From positions 50,842,024-50,906,023 of the forward strand of contig OX578285.1 in assembly GCA_951217055.1 (NCBI GenBank): 64,000 bases of DNA, in the 5' to 3' direction. This stretch comes from Gerris lacustris. Lineage: Eukaryota > Arthropoda > Insecta > Hemiptera > Gerridae. Shown one piece after another: positions 32,451 to 44,385 of the stretch. The notes beneath the pieces were generated by a model. The model saw only the letters and a program-made list of their open reading frames with translations. It did not search any database and had not been told where the DNA came from. Position 1 is the first letter of the stretch; the number at the start of each line of letters is the position of its first letter. Both the position numbers and the translations under genes were made by a program.

Positions 32451-33387
32451 GAAGAAAAAAAAATATCATAAAGTTGTTATAATCAACTTTACGACAAGTT
32501 CTTTTCGAGCAATGCTTAACAAAAACTAAGAAGGGTTGTTGAATTACATCAGGTAGGTTTGAGATCTAAAGCGCCTACTTGTTCTATTGCACCAAACACC
32601 AGTATATCTAGATTTCTAGGTTCAATGCCCAGGGAGCTAGGAGAGGCAAGTACCGCACTCTTGACTGCACCCATAGATGTTTTAAGTGCTTCGTCCTATA
32701 ATGAAAGCTTACCATCAGGTGCTAAAGCTATATATATACACTTAAAACCGAAATCTATAACCATCAGTCATTTTGTCATATATTTGACTGTTATATATAA
32801 TTTTTAAAGGTTTATAATTTTTTAAAGGTGATTAATTAATTATCTTCACGTTTGTGATTTGTTTTGATAGCCTAAATAAAGAGGGTTATCTTAATACCAG
32901 TGGGATATCTTCTTTAAATGTGCAATAAAACAATTTTTATTGTACACTATCGTAATAAAATGAATGTAATAGGCATGTAATAACCATTATCTGTATAACG
33001 GCGTATAATATATTGTTATTAGAGTCTTGCTTACCTTGTTGCAACAAGATAATAAATTTAAAATAACAGTTTAATTTGCAATACATTTTAATTTTTATGT
33101 ATCGAACAATGGGGTAATTAATTTAAGTACATAAACTATTATTTATTTTTGGAATCGTTTCTTGCAATTATACAGATAACTGTTTTTTTGACATCACTTT
33201 CGATTGCACAAGAAAGTATAACATGTTACACTAATATATTATTAAAATTCGATAAATCGAATTAAACAAATTCGAACTATGACTTGACTGACTAAGTAGA
33301 TTTACAGGTCTGATTTAAAGGATTGAAGATTTTTGAAAGGATCTTCAATTTTTTCACGTCTATTTCAACATTTCTTAAATGCTTTAA
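32451..33387. other. AT-rich DNA without recognised genes
   Basis: A frame of 82 codons (32559-32807) has mixed composition but no recognisable feature. Confidence 0.35.
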
Positions 33388-33627
33388 ATCTCGGAACTTC
33401 TTTAGATTGTACTCCCCTTTTAATAAAAACAGAGGGGAGTAACAATCTAAAGAAGTTGTGCGGAATGTTCTTCTTTAGACTGTTACTCCCCTTATAAAAT
33501 CACAAGTGTGATATTCCTTTGTCCCAAAGTAAATTGGACTAAACATCCTTTTGTCTTGATAATTATTTAGTCAGTAATTTATATTCTGAAAGAACATAGG
33601 GGAGTAACAATGTAAATAAGTACCTAA
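33388..33627 (-). mobile_element. MITE A, full copy with target duplication
   Basis: Four motif copies in inverse orientation. Flanked by the perfect 8-bp repeat taaatctc, which supports hAT-type integration. Confidence 0.9.
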
Positions 33628-33760
33628 ATCTCAACCTATTTTTATTTTAACATGGGATTTTGGAAAGGTAAAAGTTTCTTGAATGCAAAGAAACTTGTTA
33701 AAGTCTCTTGCATTAAGGTGGAAGGAAAAAAGCTCCTCGAAGAAGAAGTGACCTGAAAAG

Positions 33761-34165
33761 ATGTCGACTGAGAAGATGACGACTGAAAAGATAACGACTG
33801 AAAGGATGACGACTGAGAAGATGACGACTGAAAAGATAACGACTGAAAAGATGGCGACTGAAAGGATGACGACTGAAAAGATGTCGACTGAGAAGATGAC
33901 GACTGAAAAGATAACGACTGAAAGGATGACGACTGAAAAGATGACGACTGAAAAGATAACGACTGAAAAGATGACTGAAAGGATGACGACTGAAAAGATG
34001 TCGACTGAGAAGATGACGACTGAAAAGATAACGACTGAAAGGATGACGACTGAAAAGATGACGACTGAAAAGATAACGACTGAAAAGATAACGACTGAGA
34101 AGATGACGACTGAAATGATAACGACTGAAATGATAACGACTGAAAGGATGACGTCTAAAAGATAA
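33761..34165 (+). repeat. 15-bp minisatellite with 8-unit higher-order repeat
   Basis: Unit 'acgactgaaaagatg' and variants. Three higher-order blocks of eight units start at 33761, 33881 and 33998 (the second lost 3 bp), each opened by the variant 'atgtcgactgagaag'. Both strands stay open because the period is a multiple of three; coding is unlikely. Confidence 0.95.
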
Positions 34166-34864
<699 letters not shown>

Positions 34865-34997
34865 AAATCAAGCTTTATTAATGATATACAAATTTTTAGG
34901 TAAGTTTGGATGGTTATGGGTGGACTTAGTCTTAGTCAAATCGAATATTTTGCAGGTCTGTTTAGAAATATTAATTCAAGGTGGCTCATGATTTTGG

Positions 34998-35027
34998 CAC
35001 TTCTTTAAATTGTTACTCCCCTTATGA
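34998..35027 (+). repeat. MITE A terminal fragment
   Basis: Only the end 'ggcacttctttaaattg' with 'ttactcccct' remains; repeat Y follows directly. Confidence 0.6.
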
Positions 35028-35082
35028 AAAAAAATACGTGTGGTGCCGCGGGACACCCGGTAGGAACCAAGTTCCTTTCATT
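35028..35082 (-). repeat. Repeat Y, copy 2
   Basis: Reverse complement of 5038-5096 with two or three differences. Confidence 0.55.
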
Positions 35083-35614
35083 TTTCAAAAAAATATTAAA
35101 AAGGAACTGATATTACAAATAGAAAATATTATTAGAATTCCATAACTAATTGTATTTTTATTCTTATTTTGTAGCTATTGAAAAAGTTTGTAATGACTGA
35201 AGATGATTTTAGAATAAAGTCGAAACGTCTCATAATGTTTGTGTGATTTACGCATTATTTCTACACTTCTACAGCCATCAAATTATTATCTTCAACAATA
35301 CTTAATATGCAATGTAACTATAATAACAATGCTTAACATCTAAAATTAGTTTTGTTAATCTTTATTTATTTAATCTATTACTTATTTAACTCTCGTTTTA
35401 TTCTTCTTTTTTTTCACTACCGGTTAATCGTGAATCAGTAGCAGAATATCGACAAATTTCTAATTACAAAAATATCTTACAATTATACAAATGATATAAA
35501 AGCTTCTTCGACTTATTTCATTTATTTATTTACTTTTAACTTGTAAAATATAATATCTTATGCTTATTGTTATTAAGGTCTGTAGGGTATTAAACTTGAT
35601 TCAATCCATTTGTT
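35083..35614. other. AT-rich DNA, nothing recognised
   Basis: No gene or repeat seen. Confidence 0.35.
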
Positions 35615-35650
35615 GGCAATATTTCACCTCGTTTGAGGCATCATCAGGCC
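35615..35650 (-). ncRNA. Hammerhead ribozyme motif (class 1, intact core)
   Basis: Minus strand: GGC, CTGATGA, T, stem II GCCTC/GAGGT around AAAC, GAAA, TATT, GCC. All core bases are present; ATT is an allowed NUH triplet. It faces outward at the left tip of the inverted repeat 35615-36050. Confidence 0.65.
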
Positions 35651-36050
35651 TAAAAGAAGATTTTAACATTTTATTTCTCATATAATTTGTTTAACATACA
35701 TCTATATATAACATGTTAACTTAGCTTTTTATCAAAACAATAACATTAATTAATAAATATAAAAAAAATTACATGTAATTTATTGCATGTAGATAGACTT
35801 GGTGGTTAGGAGGACTGGGCGCAGGTGGTTTGAGAGAAAATTTCTAAGACAAATAAATAAAGTTATGTTTTAGGAGGAATTGTTAATGGTTAGTGTATAC
35901 TATTATGTTTTTATATTTATTAATTACTGCTATATTTTGTTAAAAAGTTATGTCAACATGTTATATAAAGATCTAAGTTAATGTAGATATGAGAAATAAA
36001 ATTTTATAAATATTCTTTTAGGCCTCAAGATAGCCAAAAATGGATAGATA
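35615..36050. mobile_element. Inverted-repeat element with hammerheads at both tips
   Basis: Left arm about 35648-35772 and right arm about 35905-36024 are inverse copies ('ttttatttctcatat', 'aacatgtta', 'attaattaataaatat'). The right tip (36021-36050) keeps GGC-CTCAAGA-T-A-GCC but has precisely lost stem II and GAAA. Confidence 0.6.
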
Positions 36051-36675
36051 AAAAAACAATTTTAATTTAAAGTAAATTTTTAATCAACATTACTGTTTTT
36101 ACCTACAAAAAAATAAAAAATTAATTGGATGCAATGGTTATTGACGAATTTACAGTCTAAGTTACTTACCTAATTGTCACAAGAAAATTCATCTTTTGAC
36201 CAGGTTGTTAATTGTGACAAAGCGATACTGAATATGAATTGAATTATGGTAAAAGTGAACCGTTTCTTTCCTTGGATATAACTGTTCAACAATTCAATAG
36301 TGAACAATTGAATTAAACAAAATATTATTATTATTTTGGCCGACAGCGACGGATTACAAGAAAACCTTTCCTAAAATATTTTATTTTGGAACACCAGTCA
36401 AAATTGACATGCTCTTAATCAGTTTATTTCAAAGCAAAACGTGACCCTTGCAAATTATTATTATTAATCTTTCCTCTCTTTTTTTGGTAACTGCATATAA
36501 AAACATTATTCAAGTGGATTTTAATTATTGTCCTTATATTGTGTAACTCGATGTAATGCGACTCTTCTATAAGGAGCCAGAAAAAGGAAAATTTAAAAAA
36601 ACAAAACAAGAAAATTCAATGCAAGATATGAGTGTATTTAACGCCTTGACACATATCGAGTTGTGAAATATAACG
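36051..36675. other. AT-rich DNA, nothing recognised
   Basis: No repeat or hairpin noticed. Confidence 0.35.
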
Positions 36676-36819
36676 ATGGAAAACCAGTCTGGACTTAAGC
36701 CTCTATCCATAAGGGGCTTAAAACTGCCAAACATGTTTGATTTTGTGCAACCATTTCGTCTTCAAGTTCAACCTTCCTTCGTATCGACCTTTTACATTTT
36801 TTTCTCAAAGGATTTATAA
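36676..36819 (+). CDS. Small ORF (47 aa), unrecognised
   Basis: ATG (context acgATGG) opens MENQSGLKPLSIRGLKLPNM, then FDFVQPFRLQVQPSFVSTFY and a hydrophobic end to TAA. The first 30 residues look protein-like and the DNA is less AT-rich than its surroundings. No domain, signal or homologue is recognised, and no splice site is compelling. Confidence 0.2.
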   Translation: MENQSGLKPLSIRGLKLPNMFDFVQPFRLQVQPSFVSTFYIFFSKDL

Positions 36820-37005
36820 GCGCGGTTAAAAAGCAGGTTATTCTTTAAAACTCAATTCAAAAACCGTATTTATTCTTTGCTATAATTATGTTTTGTTTGT
36901 AAGCTTAATGATAAGGAGACTTGAATGTTGTAATGCTCTTGGGAAAAAATCTGTAAAATCTTGGGAAATGTCGGATAATAAAATCAATTGAAGGGTGGAG
37001 TGGTA

Positions 37006-37293
37006 TTCATTGTTCATCAGTATGCTATTCATTTTATAATGCATTGCTCTTGTTTAGGCTTACAAAGTTTTGCTCCATTCATTGTTCATCAGTATGCTAT
37101 TCATTTTATAATGCATTGCTCTTGTTTAGGCTTACAAAGTTTTGCTCCATTCATTGTTCATCAGTATGCTATTCATTTTATAATGCATTGCTCTTGTTTA
37201 GGCTTACAAAGTTTTGCTCCATTCATTGTTCATCAGTATGCTATTCATTTTATAATGCATTGCTCTTGTTTAGGCTTACAAAGTTTTGCTCCA
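37006..37293 (+). repeat. 72-bp tandem repeat, 4 essentially identical copies
   Basis: The period is exactly 72 bp ('tatgctattc' at 37021, 37093, 37165, 37237). No substitutions seen between units, so the array is young. It stays open in two frames because 72 is a multiple of three. Confidence 0.97.
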
Positions 37294-37539
37294 GTTTTTC
37301 CATAACAATAACCCCATCTCTCCACTTAGACAATGAGTCACACATCCATACTAACAATTTTGGCTAATTATAAAATTTAGTAAAAAGAAATCTGTTTTAA
37401 TTGAAGAGTAATATTGCGGGCTTATATCTAAATTTCTAGTGGTAAGGTTATTATATAAACTGAACTCTCTGCCATTAAATTGCCACAAAAAAGTTATTAA
37501 AAGTTATTATTTAAGTATTATGTTACTAATTTTTTTTAA

Positions 37540-37800
37540 TACGAGCCGTTAAGCCCGTAGCAACAGGCTTAAATTTATATTTAGAAAAAAAGTAAAATGA
37601 AGTAAATTAATTTGAATTTTTTAAGTTTTAGGTAGTATTATTACTGCGGAAACGGAAAGATTACATTTTAATTTAAATCAAATTATACCTATAATTAGTT
37701 CTCCCGTAGTTAATTATAGTTATAATTTTATTTAAATTAAAATTTAATCTTTCCGTAGTAAGAATACTACCTAAAACTTAAAAATTTGAATTTCTAATTG
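37540..37800. repeat. SINE K-derived inverted dimer
   Basis: 'aagttttaggtagtatt' (37623) is inverted at 37763-37779, and the arms continue through 'atttaaat' segments to a centre near 37700. The left part starts with the K segment 'cccgtagcaac'. Confidence 0.6.
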
Positions 37801-37832
37801 ATTGTACTAGGTACAGGTACTAATTAAGTACT

Positions 37833-38153
37833 TTAATAGTACATTACGCGTCGAGTGCGGAAAGTAGCATTTTGCATGCGAGTGTGGAGTTTGCACCCGA
37901 GCGACAGCGAGGGTAGTAATACCACACGAGCAATGCAAAATGCCATTTTCGCTCGAGTTGCGTACCGTACTTTATCTACGATTGTTAGATTTAAATAATA
38001 AATACAGAAAAAAATAAACTTGCTGTATGTAAGTTCGTATCTCTCTTTTGATAAAGATGACATTAATTCTTGAGCTTTATTTTTTGTCGAATTAATTATT
38101 TCTGGAGGAGTATTATTCTCCACATTTTCGTCAATGTCACTTGATTCACTCAT
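37833..38153 (-). CDS. Element B ORF (106 aa), recombinase-N-terminus-like
   Basis: Starts MSESSDIDENVENNTPPEII. Residues about 29-48 read ELMSSLSKERYELTYSKFIF, closest in this window to the 'KSKE.YE..Y..F' start of tyrosine-recombinase-like proteins of invertebrate repeats (recalled pattern). The remainder is translated inner end and foldback. The acidic start varies between copies (MSESS, MSDLN, MNESS) while length and 'TPPEI' are kept, which suggests descent from one coding sequence. Confidence 0.4.
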   Translation of the reverse strand: MSESSDIDENVENNTPPEIINSTKNKAQELMSSLSKERYELTYSKFIFFCIYYLNLTIVDKVRYATRAKMAFCIARVVLLPSLSLGCKLHTRMQNATFRTRRVMYY

Positions 38154-38414
38154 AGTTTTTCACTAAAAACTCGATATAAACAGTTACTTTAATAAAAGAA
38201 CAGAAAATTAGTTTTGTTAAATGTAAACAAACTCGTTAATCGTGCGTAAAGCTGAAGAATTCCTCTTCTTTACCGCACTAGTGTGGTAAAGAAGAGGAAT
38301 ACTTCAAAACTATAAGACGCGCGCATGCGCAACGAATACAAGTACGTAAATAATAACTTTCTACGCATCTAAACAAAGATATAATGTTTATATTTCTTAT
38401 CAATCGTAGATAAA
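37839..38414 (-). mobile_element. Element B, copy 7 (long ORF)
   Basis: Complete structure in inverse orientation; palindrome CGCGCATGCGCA at 38320-38331; outer end at 38401-38414. Confidence 0.75.
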
Positions 38415-38533
38415 ATTATAAGCGTTAATTCTTGGTCAAGCCTATTACGTGAATATTGGGCTGGCTAGATTTGTAGATAAGATTGAAAGCTTGGATTTCG
38501 AATGGTATCGGTAACGACAGAGAAGGGCATTCT

Positions 38534-38732
38534 CCAGTATAGCTCAGTTGGTAAGAGCGCCTGTAACGGATATATAGGAGGCCCATGGATCAAGTCTCGG
38601 TGCTGGGGTTTATTTTTCTCTGTAAGTCTCCCGTAGTTAATGATAGTTATAATTTGATTTAAATTAATTTAGAGAAGTTGTATCTATTTGAAGACCAACA
38701 AATCAAAACAAACATTTATTTTTTAATAAATG
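38534..38732 (+). repeat. SINE K with tRNA-like head
   Basis: Box A TAGCTCAGTTGG (38540-38551) and a box B-like GGATCAAGTCT (38587-38597) lie 35 bp apart. The acceptor arms CCAGTAT/GTGCTGG pair, but the T-stem and the 9-nt anticodon loop are not those of a functional tRNA. The K body and tail ('cccgtagttaatgatag', 'ctatttgaagaccaac') follow. A tRNA-derived SINE is inferred. Confidence 0.65.
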
Positions 38733-38763
38733 GGGGGGGGGGGGGCACGTGCCCCCCCCCCCC
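38732..38763. other. G14-CACGTG-C12 palindrome
   Basis: Homopolymer palindrome centred on an E-box. A related end with a longer C-run is at about 38908-38932; both are followed by 'aaagcca' and 'aaaatttaagtatg'. Probably paired hAT-type ends. Confidence 0.7.
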
Positions 38764-38764
38764 A

Positions 38765-39714
38765 AAGCCAGACCTAAAATTTAAGTATGCAATTACACAG
38801 CACGTGTTAATGCAATAGTGTTGTGATAGTCAGTAAATAAATAAATAAATAAGTAATTATATACCTAGTTTAACCCGACATTTTCTTTTTGGCGTTTAAA
38901 AAGGACGTGCCCCCCCCCCCCCCCCCCCCCCTCAAAGCCAAAGACGTAAAATTTAAGTATGTAACCCGTTTAGGTTAAGGATCTATAAAATAGGGATGGA
39001 GCTTCTGGGTAAAAAAGTGTCGTCTATTGAACTTGGAAAAATCTGCATAAAATTACGACTGCGCATGGTCAGAACTTTTTAGTGGGACGAATTTCATTCC
39101 GACTATTATCCATTGTTTTTTTTTAATGAAAGGTTACAATATAACATTTTTAAATCAAGTTTTTAATTAATTTTTTCTTGTTTTAAGGGTTTTTATTTTA
39201 ATCTAAAGTTTTATTTAATATATTTATTAAATTTAATTAAAATAGTTAGTAGGATTCATTAGAATAGTTTTTAATTATCGAATAATTAATATTAATGAAT
39301 TTGGAAACGGGTTCAATTGTAGAATATGATTTTAAAAATTGCAGATACCCGACCTTTCGCAAGGAAGACTATTTTTTTACTTATTGACTGGACTATTATA
39401 TACCCTACTATGTTTATTTTTAACCTAATACAATCAGCTAATTTCTGTTAAACTCAAATCATTTGGCGTAAGTTTTTTTTTTTGTTTTTTTTTTTGTTAA
39501 TTCACATTACTAAAATATTTTTTAAATGTACCAATTTATTTTTCTGGCTACTAAAATAAAACATTAATCTATTATATAATGTACAACTTTTAATAATAAA
39601 ATATTATTAGTATGTATATAATTTTGTTTGAATAAAATACCCCGGTCTTCATGTCCCGTTCATAAAAAACTTAAATTTATTTGTATATAATTCAAGTAAC
39701 GTAAACTATAAAAA
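38765..39714. other. AT-rich DNA with hAT-like debris
   Basis: Apart from the C-run block at 38908-38955 nothing is recognised. Confidence 0.35.
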
Positions 39715-39930
39715 TTTTCCCGGGGGGGAAGGCCCCCCGAACCCCACTAACAGAGAGCCCAGCCCCCCTTCAAAATTGGCTGGATCCGCCTTTGAGTACA
39801 TAATTTAAGAACAAAGAAAACCAGACTGGTTAATTGTCTGTGATTATGCTAAGCCCACATTACATCCCCCCCCCCCCTTATTTTTTTAATCTGCGCCCCT
39901 CCCAAAAATTAATCCTGGGTGCGCCAGGCT
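39715..39930. repeat. hAT-type terminal fragments
   Basis: 'ccccccttcaaaattggctg' with 'gatccgcctttg' (39773-39795) and 'cctgggtgcgccagg' (39914-39928) look like right ends of GC-tipped hAT elements. No matching left ends or duplications were found. Confidence 0.35.
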
Positions 39931-41180
39931 AACTATTTCTTATCAGGTGGGAATTATAAGACAATTTCGGTAGAAGTCTTTCTGTTTTGCTCACTCAGTG
40001 TTACAGTTTTGTAAGCAGTAGTTTTGTCTAGGTTAGAAATTGTGATGGAAGACGTAAGCAGGTTTGCCTGACAAGTTTCACTTGCTGCTGAGCCGAAACG
40101 TAACGGAAATATGACAATTCACTGGGAGATCTCACTTTGATGCCACCTGCTCTTTCCCTTCCATTCTAAATAAACATTTCATCTTACATACTTAAAACAA
40201 CTGCCACATTAACCTTAAAAAGATAAAACTAATTTAAATTTTACCTCTTAATTTTCTTTACGTTTTATTTTTATTAGTAGAAGGATCCAACTTAAATAAG
40301 ACTGGATCAAAACCTGTTTTGTTTTGTGATCCCTTGAACATTTGCATATCTGGAAAAAAGTCCATAAATCCAAGGGCGTTTTATTTGAACATACATTTAT
40401 GGCTGGCTAACGTTTTTTTTAAAGAACAAAAAACCAAAACTGACAAGGTTCTCTTCACCATTTCATACATATCTGGTTCTTAAATTAATTCCCAATCTTG
40501 TCTAAAACAAAAAAAAAAAAACCCTCAATTCCGAGGTTTAAATTTAAATTCCCATTTATTAGGATAACTTATGTGTTTGCTTCAACATTTTTTGTTTATA
40601 AAAACAGGACAATCCTTGTCATAACAGCAAGGTCCTTGTATGAGACTTGAATTTATATTAATATTTTTTGGTTATCTGAAATAGGACTACTTTATTCCGA
40701 ATTATTAATTTGATTTGTTTTTTTAAGCCTAAGTAAGGCCCAAAATTGTTAATATATGTAGAAACAACTGTTTCTACAAAAATCGAGGTTTCTACAAAGT
40801 TTTAAGTTTTATAAATTAGCTTCTACGCTATTTAATATGCATGGTAAACAAATACATAGCAAAATAATATTTGAGTAGTACCATTAAACGAGTCTGTTTT
40901 TAAAGTTAATACCAAAAATTTCATGAGTGAGAAAAAGATAAAAAAAATTATTTGTCTGATTTGATATTGCTTTATGACAAAGCAGCTTACACTGTTCAAT
41001 TGCTTTTTTGTTTCCGAGCTTACTGAAGGTAACGAAAGCCATGTGATCGTTCCCAAGAACCAACATTTTTTAGGTCTCCGATTTCAAAAATTCTAAGAAA
41101 AGCGTTTCAGACATCAGGTAACATTTTTGGTTCTGGGTTTGTTTGTCGGTCTGTCGCTCAATTTTTGCGAACCAACATAT
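39931..41180. other. Largely unique AT-rich DNA
   Basis: No repeat seen. 40030-40070 contains an ATG followed shortly by a donor-like GTAAGC (gatggaagacgtaagc), a very weak hint of a short first exon. Confidence 0.3.
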
Positions 41181-41923
41181 CTAAATAAACAGGTCAAGTG
41201 TGTGCTAGTCAGCACACAGCGAGGGTCCGTAGGCCACACGATATAGTGTTTAACTGTAAAGTGTATAAACAGTGTTTTTTTTAAAAATGCTAAAAAGCTT
41301 ACTTTGAACCATTCTAAGGGTCTGATATTCTCAAAAAACACTCTGATAAAGTATTATTTGCCACTGAACTGGACTACAACCATATAAATACATCGAAAAG
41401 ACCATAATTATAAAAAAAAAAAGTATTTTGTCAATAAAAAATAAAATAATATTTTTTTCGAAATTTCCAAAAAGTGGTATCTTTATTATTGGTCGAAGAA
41501 TGTTCAGGAATTTTTTCAGATTTTTTGCACTTCACATAAGCGAGATAGAGGGGGGGGGGGGGACACGTTTCACAGCCACTTCAAACTTGTCTACGCTCGC
41601 CCTATCAAAGTTATATCCAAAGAATTGTATATTTTTGTAATCAGCTCGACGTACCCTTTCATATATGATACCCCTCATGGTGTCGAAAAAAAAAAAAAAA
41701 AATTTTAACCATTAAGTTTTTTTACCCTAATTTTTTTTTTGAAAAATATTTTTTTGAAGTCGCTATATTTTTAAAATATGTGGGCAGGTACAAGACACAT
41801 ACATGCCAAATTTCAAAGTGATCGGACGAAAGGTGTAGCCGTGAGAGCACACGAGAGGACGGACGGACAGACACACGCAGGAAAATATAAGGGTCCTTGC
41901 GGTTTTGCCTACGGACCCTAAAA
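41181..41923 (+). mobile_element. Element D, copy 2
   Basis: Same ends and order as 29677-30393, including AGGGTCCGTAGGC and GCCTACGGACCCT, with short indels and a longer A-run. Confidence 0.75.
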
Positions 41924-42602
41924 CCTACCAGTCCGATTTTATTGACATTTGGATGGTAGGCCGCAGTTAGCTTATTGTTGGTCCCATATAAGTTTCAACC
42001 TTCTGCACCTATTTGTTTTTTTTTCCACATGCTCACAAACATACATTTATTTACACCTATATGGGTGATTCCAATTTAAAGTGCAATTTTCATGTCCTAG
42101 ATGAATAACTGGAGCGTTTTTCAAATAATTTACAGAATTTTTCTTCATGGTAACTCAGTTAAACTTACAGAACTACAACCAAGCAAAAGAATATTGCGCC
42201 GCTTAATTTTAATCGCTACAAAAATTTTCAAATGGCGATTTTGTAACAACCGTGGCTGTACTTAAGTCAGTTGTTCCTATTCACTTCACTCTAGCTCATA
42301 CATTAATAAGTTTATTCAAAAACTTATTGGATACTTTTGAAGTAGGGTCCTACCAGGATTTAAATATGTGTTAGTTATTAAAAATAATAAATTATTACTA
42401 AACGGAACTTCAAGTTAAAGTTTGTCCTTTAAAAAAATGTAATTACGGTGGCATTATAATATACATGTAACCCCTACTCTGGTTTTGTTGTGGCAGGGAG
42501 ATTTTAAGTGTGAGTATTCATATATCGTATCACCGGCGATGCATTTATTATCTGTGCTTCATTCTCGACCTGTGTTCCGTTTATAATGTGTAGATTATTA
42601 TC
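41924..42602. other. AT-rich DNA, nothing recognised
   Basis: No shared repeats. Confidence 0.35.
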
Positions 42603-42719
42603 ATGGCCATAACAAATGGTAAATATAGAGAATTCTGGCGTGAATTCATCGCCGTTTATCGTGAATTGCCTGAACAGCATCCGAGTCAGACATATTGTCC
42701 CAAGAATTTCACAAAATAA
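42603..42719 (+). pseudogene. MADF-like fragment (38 codons)
   Basis: ATG opens MAITNGKYREFWREFIAVYR, then ELPEQHPSQTYCPKNFTK and TAA. 'FWREFI.VYRELPE' fits the beginning of the MADF DNA-binding domain (F...FI..YR.LP.LW), common in arthropod transcription factors and in DNA-transposon accessory proteins. The second half of the domain is missing: the expected 'LW..' is replaced by QHPSQ and a stop follows. A transposon-derived or retro-copied fragment is likely; MITE M copy 2 lies 40 bp downstream. Confidence 0.4.
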
Positions 42720-42755
42720 ACTGAAGTTTTTCGTTATCCCGAAACGTGTATATTT

Positions 42756-42833
42756 ATATCAATGTTTGCGCAAACATCATGTTTGACGTGTATGGCCTCT
42801 GTTTGAAAATGTTTGACCGTGTATGGGGGCCTT
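42756..42833. mobile_element. MITE M, copy 2 (left-truncated)
   Basis: 'atgtttgcgcaaacat', 'gtttgacgtgtatggcct' and the end 'gtatgggggcc' match 29110-29214. Confidence 0.7.
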
Positions 42834-43208
42834 TATGGATTAATTCTCTCTGTTAGAACTATTTTTGTTTCTAATTTCATTTCCTGTTTTAAATTATAGC
42901 TGAGTGACAAACATGCTTAACCAAGTCGCGGCAGTGGTATGAAAACGTGTTCTTGTAAAACAGGGTCACCATTTATTATACCAAGTAACAGGAATTTGAG
43001 AAGTACAACCATAAGGTACAAACCAATAGGCGTACTGCAATAAACTACATGATTTCTTTTATTTACGTTACTTAAAACATAATGTTTATAAGTATTTCAA
43101 CAAATGTTGCTTGTCGGTGGGTTGACTGCGTAGGACGTCGGATATGGACATGACGTTCACTTGCTAAACCCCTCGAGGCTTATGTGTTTAGGCTTCCATT
43201 TTGAGATA

Positions 43209-44385
43209 CAGGGCCGCCGACAGGGGGGGGGGGGGGGCAAATGCCCAGGGGCCCGGGACTCCGGGGGATGGCTCTGGTTTTTTACAATAAAAAAAGGCAA
43301 GATGGATATTGTAATTAGTGGCATAACTATGGGCCCGAATCGCGGGCGGACCCCGGTACCAAGGGGCCCCCAAATCCAAATATAACATGAAATTACTATA
43401 TTTGTACCAATGTCGGTAGGGGCCCCTTTAGAGCATAATAAAATTTAACTTAAAATTATACTTCTATACTATTGTAAAGGGGACCCCATTCAGTTCTGAA
43501 TGCAAATGTTTTTTTGTTTTTTTCTTAAGATTTTTTTTTTGCGACGGCCCCTAATGACCTAGCTAAGTTTGGGAGGCAAAGTTGATTCACGCGATGGAAA
43601 TTAAACAGACACAAATACAAACTTAACCAGCAGTACATATGTATTTGAAATTCGTCCCCACCAAAAATCTTTTTTTTAGGACAAACTTGCCCTCAGAAAT
43701 TCTTAAAACTCATCTTTTTTTCTCTTAAATTTTAAAAAAAATTCGGGGGGGGGGGGCCTGGACCCTTATTTGTTCAAAGGGGCCCAGATGCTAAGTTCAT
43801 CACTAATTGTGAAGAACATAAAATTATTCCAAATGTGTCATAAGTATGGATGTTTGAACTTTAGTGTTTCATTTAGTTATGTACATAGATTTTTATCTTA
43901 TTCAATATGGTCGATGTTGATTTATAGGAGAGAATCTGACAGACAAATCATATTGGCATACTGATATTAATATTTTTTCCTAGTAATGCAACTTTTGTAT
44001 AAAAAGAAGATGCGTAACTTAATCATTTTGATTTGTTATTTCTTAATCTCACTATTTTAGCAAACAATTTATATTATGTTTTATTTTATATAATGTATTT
44101 TACTATGTGTAAAAGAAGGTTTTTTAATGATACCTGCTACAAAACTACTCAATTATTTTTTTTTTTAGCCCATCTTAGTTTAACATCAAAATTTGTCCCC
44201 ACCAAACATCTTTTCCTCTAAGGACAAAGTTACCCTCAGAAATCTTTAAAACTCATATTTTGGTAATTAAATTTTAAAAATTTTTCCGAGGGAGGGCCCC
44301 CGGACCCCCCCCCCCCCCCTTATTTGTTTAAAGGGGCCCAGGTGCTAACTTGCCCAGGGGCCCGGAAATCCTCTCAGCGGCCCTG
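43209..44385. mobile_element. hAT element F, non-autonomous
   Basis: Ends CAGGGCCGCCGACAG / CTCTCAGCGGCCCTG, flanked by 8-bp ttgagata / atgagata (7 of 8). The interior has a direct duplication of about 150 bp (43648-43798 and 44190-44352) containing 'cgtccccacc' or 'tgtccccacc', 'ggacaaa' and 'aaaggggccca'. G- and C-runs lie next to both ends. No transposase. Confidence 0.85.

Noticed and set aside
38534..38610. Functional tRNA gene
   Set aside because: T-stem does not pair properly, anticodon loop is 9 nt, and the sequence continues into the K body present in other copies.
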